Shown piece by piece: positions 1 to 7,925 of a stretch of 64,000 nt of DNA. Positions within the stretch are counted from its first letter, which is position 1. Each line of letters opens with the position of its first letter. The stretch is from contig OX638355.1 in NCBI GenBank assembly GCA_951813285.1, positions 2,108,653-2,172,652 on the forward strand, written 5' to 3'. Made by a program: the position numbers and the translations under genes. The stretch is from Terriglobia bacterium (GTDB lineage Bacteria; Acidobacteriota; Terriglobia; Versatilivoradales; Versatilivoraceae). Under the pieces are notes generated by a model, which searched no databases, had not been told where the DNA came from, and saw only the letters and a list, made by a program, of their open reading frames with translations.

Positions 1-2377
1 CGTCGCGGTTGAAGTCGGCCACCATGCTGCCGGTTCCGGCGTTGCTGGGTAGCTCGAACATGCGGTCGGAGCTGATGCCGTCCGGTCCCCCCAGGTAGAT
101 CTTGGTCATGGTGGCCCGGCTGGAGCCGGTGTTGTAGCTGGGGCAGATGAAATCCAGCCAGCCGTCCTGGTTCACGTCGCCAACCGTCAGGGTGATGAGT
201 CCCTCGGTGGCGAACTCGAGCCTGCCCTCGCTCTTGTACTCCCCACTGGAATTTCCCCAATAGACGAAGCCGGTGGTCTGGCGTTTCCCCAGATCACCAC
301 CTCGGGTCAGGATCAGGTCCAGATAGGAGTCCCGATTGAGGTCCGCCACCTCGGACCCGTGCATTCCCTTGCTGTCGGGGATCTGAGTCCTGCGGCTCTC
401 GGAGAAATTGCGGCTGCCGTCGTTCCAGAAGACTCCCACTCCCTCGCTGCCCCCGAAGACTAGATCGGGTCTGCCGTCCATATTGAGATCGGCGACGGTG
501 GAGGTGCCTCCGCCGGGAACTTCGCTCCGCTGGGTCACCACGAATCCCTCCGGACTCCCCCAATAGATGAAAGCTCCCTTGATTCCGTCTTCCGGACGGG
601 GAGAGTTGCTGAGGATGACGTCCAGGTGACCGTCCTGGTCCAGGTCGGCGATGGAGGCCCCGGCGCTGCCCACGCCCATGAGGGCCGAGCGGCTGTCGAC
701 CGAGAAACCCGCGGAGTTCCCCCAGTAGATATAGCTTTCCTGGCGCCAGCGGACCGTTTCCCCGAAGTTGGAGACCAGGAAGTCGACCCAGCCGTCGTCG
801 TTGAGATCGGCGGCCGCCCACTCGTAGGGGTCGACCGAGGGGAGTGAGAGGCGGTCTTCCGGTGTATATCGTCCCTCCCGATTGCCCCAGTAGATATAGG
901 TGGGGACAACGCCGCCTCGGGAGCGGGAAATGGTGTTCATGAACAGCAGGTCGGGATGGCCGTCCTGGTTGAAGTCCGAGACCAGGTTGCCGACCGCGCC
1001 CTGAGTGAAGAGGGAGGTGCGGCGCACATCGGAAAAGGTGCCCTCGGAGTTCCAGAGAACGACCGAGGGCACGTCGAAGGAAAAGTGCTCCTTGTAGTTG
1101 GAGACGATAATTTCGGGATATCGGTCGTGGTTCAGGTCGGCCACCGAGACCCCCCAGGCTCCCACCGTCTCGAATTCCTGCCGGCCCTCATCGCTGAAGC
1201 CGCTCTCCCCTCCCCAATAGAGGTAGGAATGGGTCAGACGATTGTTGCTGGCGTGGTGGTTGGTAAAGAAAACGTCGTTGCGGCCGTCCCGGTTCAGATC
1301 GGCCACGGCGCAGGCCTTGGCGTTGCTGGTGGCCAGCTCCAGCCGACGGCCGGGCTTGAAGCCCTTGGAGCCGTTGAGGTAGGCATAGGAGACGGAGCCC
1401 TCGCCGTTGGCGAAGACGATGTCGGGGCGGCCGTCGTTGTTCACGTCTCCCAGAGTCACCCAGTTGGCCTGGTGGGTGGGCAATCCGGTCCGGCGCGCCG
1501 CGTCGAATCCCTTGGCCCCGCCCCAGTAGATAAAGGAGTCCACGTCGGGATTGCCGTCCCGTCCCTGGTTGGCCAGCACGATGTCCGGCCAGCCGTCCTG
1601 GTTCAAGTCCCCGATGACGACCGAGGAGGCGCCCAGGGCCGGGAGATCGATCTGGTTGTCGTCGCTGTAGCCGTCAGCCGAACCCCAGTAGATTCTGGAG
1701 GGAGACTCGTACCCTCCGGTGGCGGCCCGATATTCCCAGAAACCGGCAGAGAAGGCGAATACGATGTCGGGGAAGCCGTCCTTGTTGAGGTCTTCGACGG
1801 CCGCGTGCTGGGCGGCCCGGCTGGGCAGCGCCACCTTGCGTGCAAAGGGATGAAAGCCCCATTGGGAATCATCCTTGCGCGACTTGAGCTCCTGGATGCC
1901 GCCGTAGTAGACGTATGAGTCCATGCCGTCCCAGGTTCCGTTGGTGTAGTTGGCCAGGACCAGGTCCATCTGGCCGTCCCCGTCCAGATCGGCGGCAGCC
2001 GCGTTCTGGGCGCCGTCGTTGGGGACGAAGGAACGCCGCGAACCGTCGAAGTCCTTGCCGTTACCCCAGTAGATGGCCGCATCCATCTTCTCGCGGTGGG
2101 GGTGGGTATTGGAAAACACCAGGTCCAGGTAGCCGTCCTGGTTCAGATCCCAACTGTTCACCAGTTGGATCCGGCCTCGAGCCGAGACGTAGGTGTTGGC
2201 CCCGCCGTCGCCCAGTCGGCCGTCGGCGAAGTCCTCGAAGGTGTGTTCCCGCCACACCAGCGCGGACGGTGGCTCCGAGGAGTGAAGCGACCAGGGGCCT
2301 GCAATGAGGATCCCGGCCAGCATCCACCAGGCAGAGCCGAGTCGGCTGTGGGTAAGGAATGGCTTAGGTGATGTCAT
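1..2377 (-). CDS. FG-GAP/VCBS repeat protein, 3' end missing
   Basis: The minus-strand frame is open from an ATG at 2377 to the window edge (792 codons, no stop), so the C-terminus lies outside. GGAGGAAGCG directly before the ATG fixes the start. Residues 15-28 are hydrophobic and look like a signal peptide. After that, motifs of the form D-x-N-x-D-G-x-x-D recur every 55-60 residues (for example DLNQDGYLD, DVNNDGRPD, DLDQDGHLD), alternating with Y-W-G-N/G motifs. I count 13 full motifs and one cut by the edge. This is the FG-GAP/VCBS calcium-loop pattern, which in known families builds beta-propellers of the integrin-alpha type. A surface or secreted binding protein is inferred; no catalytic domain is visible. 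Its first codons overlap the end of the broken AbiEii frame. Confidence 0.88.
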   Translation of the reverse strand, partial: MTSPKPFLTHSRLGSAWWMLAGILIAGPWSLHSSEPPSALVWREHTFEDFADGRLGDGGANTYVSARGRIQLVNSWDLNQDGYLDLVFSNTHPHREKMDAAIYWGNGKDFDGSRRSFVPNDGAQNAAAADLDGDGQMDLVLANYTNGTWDGMDSYVYYGGIQELKSRKDDSQWGFHPFARKVALPSRAAQHAAVEDLNKDGFPDIVFAFSAGFWEYRAATGGYESPSRIYWGSADGYSDDNQIDLPALGASSVVIGDLNQDGWPDIVLANQGRDGNPDVDSFIYWGGAKGFDAARRTGLPTHQANWVTLGDVNNDGRPDIVFANGEGSVSYAYLNGSKGFKPGRRLELATSNAKACAVADLNRDGRNDVFFTNHHASNNRLTHSYLYWGGESGFSDEGRQEFETVGAWGVSVADLNHDRYPEIIVSNYKEHFSFDVPSVVLWNSEGTFSDVRRTSLFTQGAVGNLVSDFNQDGHPDLLFMNTISRSRGGVVPTYIYWGNREGRYTPEDRLSLPSVDPYEWAAADLNDDGWVDFLVSNFGETVRWRQESYIYWGNSAGFSVDSRSALMGVGSAGASIADLDQDGHLDVILSNSPRPEDGIKGAFIYWGSPEGFVVTQRSEVPGGGTSTVADLNMDGRPDLVFGGSEGVGVFWNDGSRNFSESRRTQIPDSKGMHGSEVADLNRDSYLDLILTRGGDLGKRQTTGFVYWGNSSGEYKSEGRLEFATEGLITLTVGDVNQDGWLDFICPSYNTGSSRATMTKIYLGGPDGISSDRMFELPSNAGTGSMVADFNRD

Positions 2378-2633
2378 CGCTTCCTCCAACCCCCAATGGC
2401 TTGACCCGGGCGTCGGGACGTCCACAGGCTCGGCCGAGAGTGAATATGTCCGGCCCTGGGAGAACGGGTGTTTGCTCGGGCGCTGTTCCGACCCCGGCGC
2501 ACTTGGCGTGCTCCCGTATCCCTGCGGGCCACGGCCCGTCATTGTACGCTGTCCCGGTGGATTTCCAAAGACCGATAGCGGGTCTTAAGACCATCAACGA
2601 ACGGGATCCACGGTGCACACGAAGTCCCTTTAG

Positions 2634-2813
2634 GGAGTTATCCACATAGCATTTCTTTAGGCATGTCCCGCCCTTGAATATCCAGTTCTTTGCGAGGGCC
2701 GTCTGCTGGTAGATCCCAGCAAGGATCCAACCCAACACATAGTCCTTTTCGACGACGTGGGGCAGCAGTCCAAGGGTCCCCGCGATGTCGAGGATTTCGC
2801 GGCGGTCGATCAT
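2634..2813 (-). pseudogene. AbiEii toxin N-terminal remnant
   Basis: An ATG at 2813 overlaps the abiEi stop as ATGA, the usual coupling of abiEi and abiEii. The first ~60 residues match the nucleotidyltransferase toxin AbiEii: MIDRREIL, then VVEKDYVLGW, then the nucleotide-binding FKGGTCLKK. The homology stops there. The next part, where the family has its RFSEDLDF metal-binding motif, is absent, and the frame runs on through unrelated sequence to a stop at 2364, overlapping the FG-GAP gene start. Intact family members are normally several times longer, so this copy should lack catalytic function. Truncation by deletion or recombination is inferred. Confidence 0.75.
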
Positions 2814-3616
2814 GGAAGTGCTGAGGGGATCCAGTTCTCCGGAACGAAAAGACGCCAACGCGTTACTAGCCGCCGGCAGGGAAGCGAAGGGTCGAGTTTT
2901 GCATTACCCTGGGTCAGACGATTCCGGCAAGCGTCGACAAGAGCTGTGCCGCCAGATCCGCGTTCTGCCAGAAAGCCAAGGCGCTTGAACACGGCACCGT
3001 TGCCGAGTCGGTCGGCATAAGCGAACAGCCTGTCATCGATTCTGTCCCTGTGGCCCAAATAGGATGCGAGGCAGTCGTCGACATGCTGAATGCCAGCCCC
3101 CAACTCAGGGTCGTCCAACATATCGACGATGGTGCGATGAACGTCCGAAACGGCAATCCTGGTTCTGCCGCGCCAGACACTTTTGGTACCGAAGATCACG
3201 CCCGGCCGGACATGTCGCAGCGTGAAGCTAGCGCCGTGGTGCTCCCGGCTTCGGGCACGCACTGGCCGCTCCGTCAACACGACAATGTCGCGGAAGATCT
3301 GCTCCGTCAGATCCCAGTGTTCCGCTGCAGTGTGGCCGCCGATGTAGGCAGGGTCGAACAGTGCAGGCACCAGCACCCAGTGGTCGTCCAGAACCCGCTC
3401 ACTGACGAGGGAGTCCAGGCTGACGGGTGCATAGGTGCCAGGACCGACACGCCGTAACCAGCCCTGTGCGCTCCACCGGGACAGCAGCTTGGCGGCTGTG
3501 GTACGGCTGATGTCCAGAGCTCGTTCAGCATCTGCGATCTGGACGGTTTCGCCAGCTTCCCGAACCACTGTGGCCAGCCTGCGACGCCCCTCGGGTATGG
3601 TGATCTCTTTGCGCAT
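2810..3616 (-). CDS. abiEi: AbiEi-type antitoxin/repressor
   Basis: 268 residues, close to the usual size of the type IV AbiE antitoxin. Residues ~1-65 form a winged helix-turn-helix (DAERALDISRTTAAKLLSRW, then GWLRRVGPGTY). The rest matches the AbiEi C-terminal domain (GGHTAAEHWDLTEQIF, HGASFTLRHV, VSDVHRTIVDMLDDP). In the known system AbiEi represses its own operon and counteracts AbiEii. Here the downstream toxin frame overlaps by 4 bases but survives only as a stump, so this antitoxin has no visible partner. The start is the ATG at 3616; two inverted repeats lie directly upstream. Confidence 0.85.
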   Translation of the reverse strand: MRKEITIPEGRRRLATVVREAGETVQIADAERALDISRTTAAKLLSRWSAQGWLRRVGPGTYAPVSLDSLVSERVLDDHWVLVPALFDPAYIGGHTAAEHWDLTEQIFRDIVVLTERPVRARSREHHGASFTLRHVRPGVIFGTKSVWRGRTRIAVSDVHRTIVDMLDDPELGAGIQHVDDCLASYLGHRDRIDDRLFAYADRLGNGAVFKRLGFLAERGSGGTALVDACRNRLTQGNAKLDPSLPCRRLVTRWRLFVPENWIPSALP

Positions 3617-3623
3617 GATTTAG

Positions 3624-3662
3624 TGTAGTACAACTACAATTATTCCCTAAATTAAGGAATAA
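3624..3662 (-). promoter_or_regulatory. Inverted repeats upstream of abiEi, probable operator
   Basis: Two palindromes lie within 50 bases of the abiEi start. The first (3624-3638) has arms TGTAGT and ACTACA around three bases. The second (3640-3662) is TTATTCC-TAA around a centre, mirrored by TTA-GGAATAA, with one mismatched pair. The segment is AT-rich in a GC-rich window. AbiEi proteins are known to autorepress by binding inverted repeats in their promoter, so this is the likely binding site. No clear -35/-10 pair was assigned. Confidence 0.5.
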
Positions 3663-4069
3663 ATGATTTACTATTGTATCACATCTGCATTCTTGCAAGA
3701 GGACTGGTGTCTCCCTCCCGCTGAACTTCCACTGTTTTGCGGATTTATGAACCACACATGTATTGCCTGACCCAGTACTGGGCTCATCTCCAACACCGCT
3801 AACGCGGATCTGGCCCTGCCCCTGATATGGATTCACGGGAGGGTTTTTCATCCGCCCCCGCCCCTTCCTGGGTCCTCCCGCTCCGATAGCTCCGATCGTG
3901 GGAGGCGTAGGAGGAGGAGTGGGACCTTGAGCCGTGGGGGGCGATCATGCTATAAGACGTGCCGTGAACGCAGGTGAATTGGTCGCTTGGCAGGCCCTTT
4001 ATTCCTGGATTTTTCCCAGGCCGGTCTTACTCATTGATTATTAGTTCATCAGGACTGTACCATTCGACT
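3663..4069. other. Intergenic region between abiEi and the RHH gene
   Basis: About 400 bases with no gene I can support. A longer reading of the RHH frame back to an ATG at 3974 lacks homology before residue 33 and has no good ribosome site. The left part is AT-rich and probably holds the abiEi promoter. The right part (3840-3940) is purine-rich on the plus strand with repeated GGAGG runs. No tRNA, repeat or terminator was recognised. Confidence 0.5.
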
Positions 4070-4315
4070 GTGAGCAAGCGACTTCAAGTACTCTTGGACC
4101 CGCAAGAAAACCGCGAGATACAGGGAACCGCCAGACGGCAGCGAATGTCGGTTGCCGAGTGGGTACGCCAAGCACTACGCAAGGCCCGCAGCGACTCTCC
4201 CCTCGCCGTCGAAGCCAAGCTGCGCGCCGTGGCCGAGGCCTCCCGTTACCAATTCCCAACGGCTGATATCGAAGTCATGCTACGCGAGATTGAGGCGGGA
4301 CAACGTCTTCGGTGA
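4070..4315 (+). CDS. Ribbon-helix-helix antitoxin-like protein, solitary
   Basis: 81 residues from a GTG at 4070. The sequence begins SKRLQVLLDPQENREIQ, then RRQRMSVAEWVRQALR: one beta strand plus two helices of a CopG/Arc-type ribbon-helix-helix DNA-binding fold. The C-terminal tail (EAKLRAVAEASRYQFPTADIEVMLREIEAG) resembles tails of VapB-class antitoxins that bind a PIN toxin. The GTG is chosen because homology begins exactly there. No toxin frame follows; the next 250 bases before the dehydrogenase hold no PIN or RelE gene, so this is an orphan antitoxin or a plain regulator. Confidence 0.65.
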   Translation: MSKRLQVLLDPQENREIQGTARRQRMSVAEWVRQALRKARSDSPLAVEAKLRAVAEASRYQFPTADIEVMLREIEAGQRLR

Positions 4316-4567
4316 GCTTCGATTCCGCTTTCGATTCCATCCCTGAAATCGAGCGTATTCACTGAAGGTTGGATCTGTTTCGGATCGTCGGCAAAAGTGT
4401 TCCGGGGCATCGGCGTAACCGCTTTTCGGCAATGTCGGGATCTGCCGCACTCCGGGGTTCCCGAAGCGCCTTAGCCCTTGAATCTCATACCTGACCGGGA
4501 AGAGGCGCTCTCAATGGGCGCTTGCTTCGCCAGGCCCGATTGGGCTCTATATGGAGGAGGTCGCGTC

Positions 4568-5563
4568 GTGAAGCCCTTAACCGTTGTTTACGTCGAGGCG
4601 GACGGAGTTCCGGTGCCCTCCTGGGTCGAAAAGGACCTGCAGCGGGGCGGGGTGGACCTGCGGATTCACCCCTGTACTTCCGGAGAGGAGTTGTTGCGGG
4701 CGGCGGCCGATGCGGATCTGGTCTGGCTCTACGGGAATCCGGTCATTACTGCCGAACGCCTGAAAAAGCTGCCGCGCTGCGGAGCCATCCTGCGGACCGG
4801 CAGCGGTTTCGACAACGTTCCGGTGGAGGCGGCCACCCGGCAGGGCGTCATCGTGGCCCACACCCCCACCGCCGTATTCGACGAGGTGGCCGACCACGCC
4901 ATCGGACTGCTCTTTGCCGTGATCCGCCAGATCGTGCCCCATGATCGGGCCCTGAGAGAGGGGCGCTGGGAACGCCGCGAGCACATTCATCGCTGGCATC
5001 TGCGGGGAAACACCCTGGGCCTGATCGGCTTCGGGCGCATCGCTCGCAGCGTGGCCCGCAAGATGCAAGGTTTCAAGATGCGGATCCTGGCCTCCGATCC
5101 CCTGCTGGAACCGGAGGTGATCAGGGCCGAGGGCGTCCGACCGGTCGAGATGGAGAGCCTGCTCTCCCAATCCGATTTCGTTTCCCTGCACACGCCCCTG
5201 ATCCCAGGAACCCGTCACCTGATCGGTGAAACCCGATTGCGGTCGATGAAGCCGGAGTCCGTGCTCATCAACACCTGCCGGGGACCGGTGGTCGACGAGC
5301 AGGCCCTGATCCGGGCGTTGCAGGAAGGTTGGATCGCGGCGGCGGGCCTCGACGTCTTCGAACCGGAACCCCTGGCTCCCACCAGTCCACTGCTGGAGAT
5401 GGAGAACGTGGTGCTCACCCCTCATGTGGCCGGGTGTTCCGATATCAGCAAGGACTCCTTCTGGCGCCTGTCGGTGGATACCCTGATTCGACTGGCGGAG
5501 GGGCGTTGGCCCGATGCCTGCGCCAATCCCGGGGTCACACCCAAGTGGAGTCTGCGGCGGTAA
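4568..5563 (+). CDS. D-isomer-specific 2-hydroxyacid dehydrogenase
   Basis: 331 residues from a GTG at 4568, preceded by GGAGGAGG eight bases upstream; a longer reading from 4478 lacks such a site. The NAD-binding motif is GFGRIA (residues ~152-157). The catalytic Arg lies in NTCRGPVVDE (~238), the Glu in DVFEPEP (~265) and the His in LTPHVAG (~286), the standard triad of the phosphoglycerate/glyoxylate dehydrogenase superfamily. It should interconvert a 2-keto acid and a D-2-hydroxy acid with NAD(P)H in the cytoplasm. The substrate cannot be read from sequence. It stands ahead of the ABC exporter and iol-like genes, which hints at sugar-acid metabolism. A second, distant homologue lies at 31179. 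Confidence 0.9.
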   Translation: MKPLTVVYVEADGVPVPSWVEKDLQRGGVDLRIHPCTSGEELLRAAADADLVWLYGNPVITAERLKKLPRCGAILRTGSGFDNVPVEAATRQGVIVAHTPTAVFDEVADHAIGLLFAVIRQIVPHDRALREGRWERREHIHRWHLRGNTLGLIGFGRIARSVARKMQGFKMRILASDPLLEPEVIRAEGVRPVEMESLLSQSDFVSLHTPLIPGTRHLIGETRLRSMKPESVLINTCRGPVVDEQALIRALQEGWIAAAGLDVFEPEPLAPTSPLLEMENVVLTPHVAGCSDISKDSFWRLSVDTLIRLAEGRWPDACANPGVTPKWSLRR

Positions 5564-5633
5564 TCCGCGCCGTCTTCGGCCGCGGTGCGGAACCGGTTGC
5601 CGCTCGGGTGGATCGGAACAGTCGGAGAAGGCA

Positions 5634-6596
5634 TTGCCTGTAACCGCCTCCAGCCAACCTGCGAACTCCTCCGGGGAGGTTGCCCTCAGTTGTGCCTCCC
5701 TGGTGAAACGTTACGGCGAGGTGGTGGCCGTGGCGGGCATTGACCTGGAAGTCCGCATGGGAGAGTGTTTCGGCTTGCTGGGGCCCAACGGGGCCGGCAA
5801 GACCACCACCGTCGAGATCTTCGAGGGCCTCACCATTCCCGACAGCGGCAGGGTGGAGGTGCTGGGCCAAGGCTGGGGGGAAGGCGATGACCGCTCTCTG
5901 CGGGAACGTCTGGCGGTTCAACTCCAGGAGACCCAGTTTGCCGAGCGTTTGACGGTGGTGGAAACCATCGCGATGTTTCGCAGTCTTTACCGGCGGGGGT
6001 GGGACCCGGACGAGGTCATCCGGCTGGTGGAGCTGGAGGAGAAACGGGACGCCCGGGTGGGAAAGCTTTCGGGAGGCCAGAAGCAACGGCTGGCCATCGC
6101 CTGTGCGCTGGTGACGGCTCCCGAGGTGCTCTTCCTGGATGAACCCACCACGGGCCTGGATCCTCAAGCCAAGCTGAAGCTCTGGGATCTGATCGAAAAG
6201 TTTCGTTCCCGGGGTGGTACCATACTGCTGACCACCCATTACATGGAGGAGGCGGCCCGCCTGTGCGACCGGGTGGCCATCATGGATCATGGGAAGGTGA
6301 TTGCGCTGGATACGCCCAACGCTCTGGTGGAATCGTTGGGAGCCGATCAGATTGTGGAACTCAGCCTGGAAGGTTTCGTCGGCAACGAGCGCTTCTCTCG
6401 GCTGCCCGGCGTACGCGGGGTGCGGAGCCGCAACGGAAACTATCTGCTGACCGTCTCCAGCGTGGCTGAAGCCCTGCCGGCCCTGCTGGCGGAAGTGGAA
6501 ATTCAGGGGGCCAGGCTGGTGGGCATGACCACCCACACGGCCACTCTGGAAGACGTCTTTGTGAACCTCACCGGAAGAAAACTCCGAGATGCCTGA
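5634..6596 (+). CDS. ABC-2 transporter ATP-binding protein
   Basis: 320 residues from a TTG at 5634 with GGAGAAGG just upstream. It has a single nucleotide-binding domain: Walker A GPNGAGKTTT (~50-59), signature LSGGQKQRL (~145-153), Walker B LFLDEPTTGLDP (~166-177) and the switch His in LLTTHYMEEA. A ~75-residue C-terminal extension is typical of DrrA/CcmA-like exporters. It overlaps the permease gene by 8 bases, so the two form one transporter. The cargo (drug, lipid or polysaccharide) is unknown. The reading frame is open further upstream to 5514 but overlaps the dehydrogenase, so the TTG is preferred. Confidence 0.9.
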   Translation: MPVTASSQPANSSGEVALSCASLVKRYGEVVAVAGIDLEVRMGECFGLLGPNGAGKTTTVEIFEGLTIPDSGRVEVLGQGWGEGDDRSLRERLAVQLQETQFAERLTVVETIAMFRSLYRRGWDPDEVIRLVELEEKRDARVGKLSGGQKQRLAIACALVTAPEVLFLDEPTTGLDPQAKLKLWDLIEKFRSRGGTILLTTHYMEEAARLCDRVAIMDHGKVIALDTPNALVESLGADQIVELSLEGFVGNERFSRLPGVRGVRSRNGNYLLTVSSVAEALPALLAEVEIQGARLVGMTTHTATLEDVFVNLTGRKLRDA

Positions 6597-7875
6597 TGTC
6601 ATCGGCGCCAAGCCCCGCCCCTCGCAGGAGCAAGCCCCACCGCCCACCGATCCGGTGGAGACCGGACCCTTGCCCAGCGGCGCCGCTGATCCGGAGGCGT
6701 CCAGCCCGGGCGCGGCGACTCCGCTCCCGGAGGCCAGCCGCTACCGCCCGGTCAATCCGCTGTGGGAGCTCACGCTGGCCAGGATTCGGGAGTTCGTCCG
6801 GGAACCCGAAGCCGTCTTCTGGGTCTTCGTCTTTCCCGTTCTGTTGGCCATTGCCCTGGGGATTGCCTTTCGCGATACAGGCCCGCAAAAAGTCCAGGTG
6901 GCGGTGGAAGCCGGCGGCCCCCGGGGACTGGGCTCCGGTTCCGGCCGGCTGATGGAATGGTTGGAAGGGCGTCCCGATATCGAGGTCCTCCTGCTGTCGC
7001 CCGAGGAGGCGGCGCGTGCGCTGCGTACGGGCAGGGTGTCGCTGGTGCTGCAGCGTGATCAGTCGGAGGCTTTGGCGACCGGGAATCCCGAGGCGGGAGA
7101 GACGGTCTCCGCCCTCCCGGCCCTTCCGGAATTGGGTTCGGAAGGCCTGGTTTACCGTTACGACCCGACCCGACCCGACAGCCGGGTCGCCCGGCTGGTT
7201 GTGGACGACGCCCTGCAGCGGGGGATGGGACGGGAAGATGTCGCTCGGGTCAGGGACGAAGCCGTGGCCCAGCCCGGGGCCCGCTACATCGATTTTCTGA
7301 TCCCCGGCTTGGTGGGGCTGAACCTGATGGGGAGCGGGATGTGGGGCCTGGGATTCGCGGTGGTTCAGGCCCGCACCCGCAAGCTGCTGAAGCTGCTGGC
7401 GGCCACTCCCATGCGCCGGACCCACTTCCTGCTGTCTTTCATGCTCTCGCGCCTTATTTTCCTGGCGCTGGAGGTGGTGGCCGTGATCGGCTTCGGCTGG
7501 ATAGCCTTCGGGGTGTCCGTGCATGGTTCGATCCTGGACTTGGGAGTGATTTCGCTGGTGGGGTCCATGTCCTTCGCCGGGCTGGGACTGCTGGTGGCTG
7601 CCCGGCCCCGGACTATCGAAGGCGTCTCGGGGCTGATGAACCTGGTGATGCTGCCCATGTGGCTGCTCTCGGGGACCTTTTTCGCCGCCGGTCGCTTCCC
7701 CGAGTTCTGGCAACCGGTCATTCAGGCCCTGCCGCTGACGGCGCTCAACGACGCCTTGCGGGCGAACATCAATGAAGGGCTTCCCCTTGCCTCCAGCCTG
7801 CCGGATGTGCTGGTGATGGCGGCCTGGGGAAGTGTCAGTTTTCTGCTGGCCTTGCGGTGGTTCCGTTGGCAATAG
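6589..7875 (+). CDS. ABC-2 type transporter permease
   Basis: 428 residues. A Pro/Ala-rich N-terminal stretch (~1-50) is followed by a first membrane helix near VFVFPVLLAIALGIAF. A large extracytoplasmic part (~95-235) comes next, then the membrane core with about five helices, including the FLIPGLVGLNLMGSGMWG segment characteristic of ABC-2 permeases and a late MLPMWLLSGTFF helix. The gene starts inside the last codons of the ATPase gene, so the pair is translationally coupled. It is the membrane half of the exporter encoded with the upstream gene. The long disordered-looking N-terminus is unusual but not unique. Confidence 0.88.
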   Translation: MPDVIGAKPRPSQEQAPPPTDPVETGPLPSGAADPEASSPGAATPLPEASRYRPVNPLWELTLARIREFVREPEAVFWVFVFPVLLAIALGIAFRDTGPQKVQVAVEAGGPRGLGSGSGRLMEWLEGRPDIEVLLLSPEEAARALRTGRVSLVLQRDQSEALATGNPEAGETVSALPALPELGSEGLVYRYDPTRPDSRVARLVVDDALQRGMGREDVARVRDEAVAQPGARYIDFLIPGLVGLNLMGSGMWGLGFAVVQARTRKLLKLLAATPMRRTHFLLSFMLSRLIFLALEVVAVIGFGWIAFGVSVHGSILDLGVISLVGSMSFAGLGLLVAARPRTIEGVSGLMNLVMLPMWLLSGTFFAAGRFPEFWQPVIQALPLTALNDALRANINEGLPLASSLPDVLVMAAWGSVSFLLALRWFRWQ

Positions 7876-7925
7876 ACTCTTGATTGGTGAAACAGGGGTG
7901 TTTCAGACACGACGGGGAGGTGAGG

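Noticed and set aside
956-1918. A 320-residue plus-strand frame over the FG-GAP gene
   Set aside because: Antisense to the repeat protein; its periodicity is the shadow of the FG-GAP repeats and it has no ribosome site.
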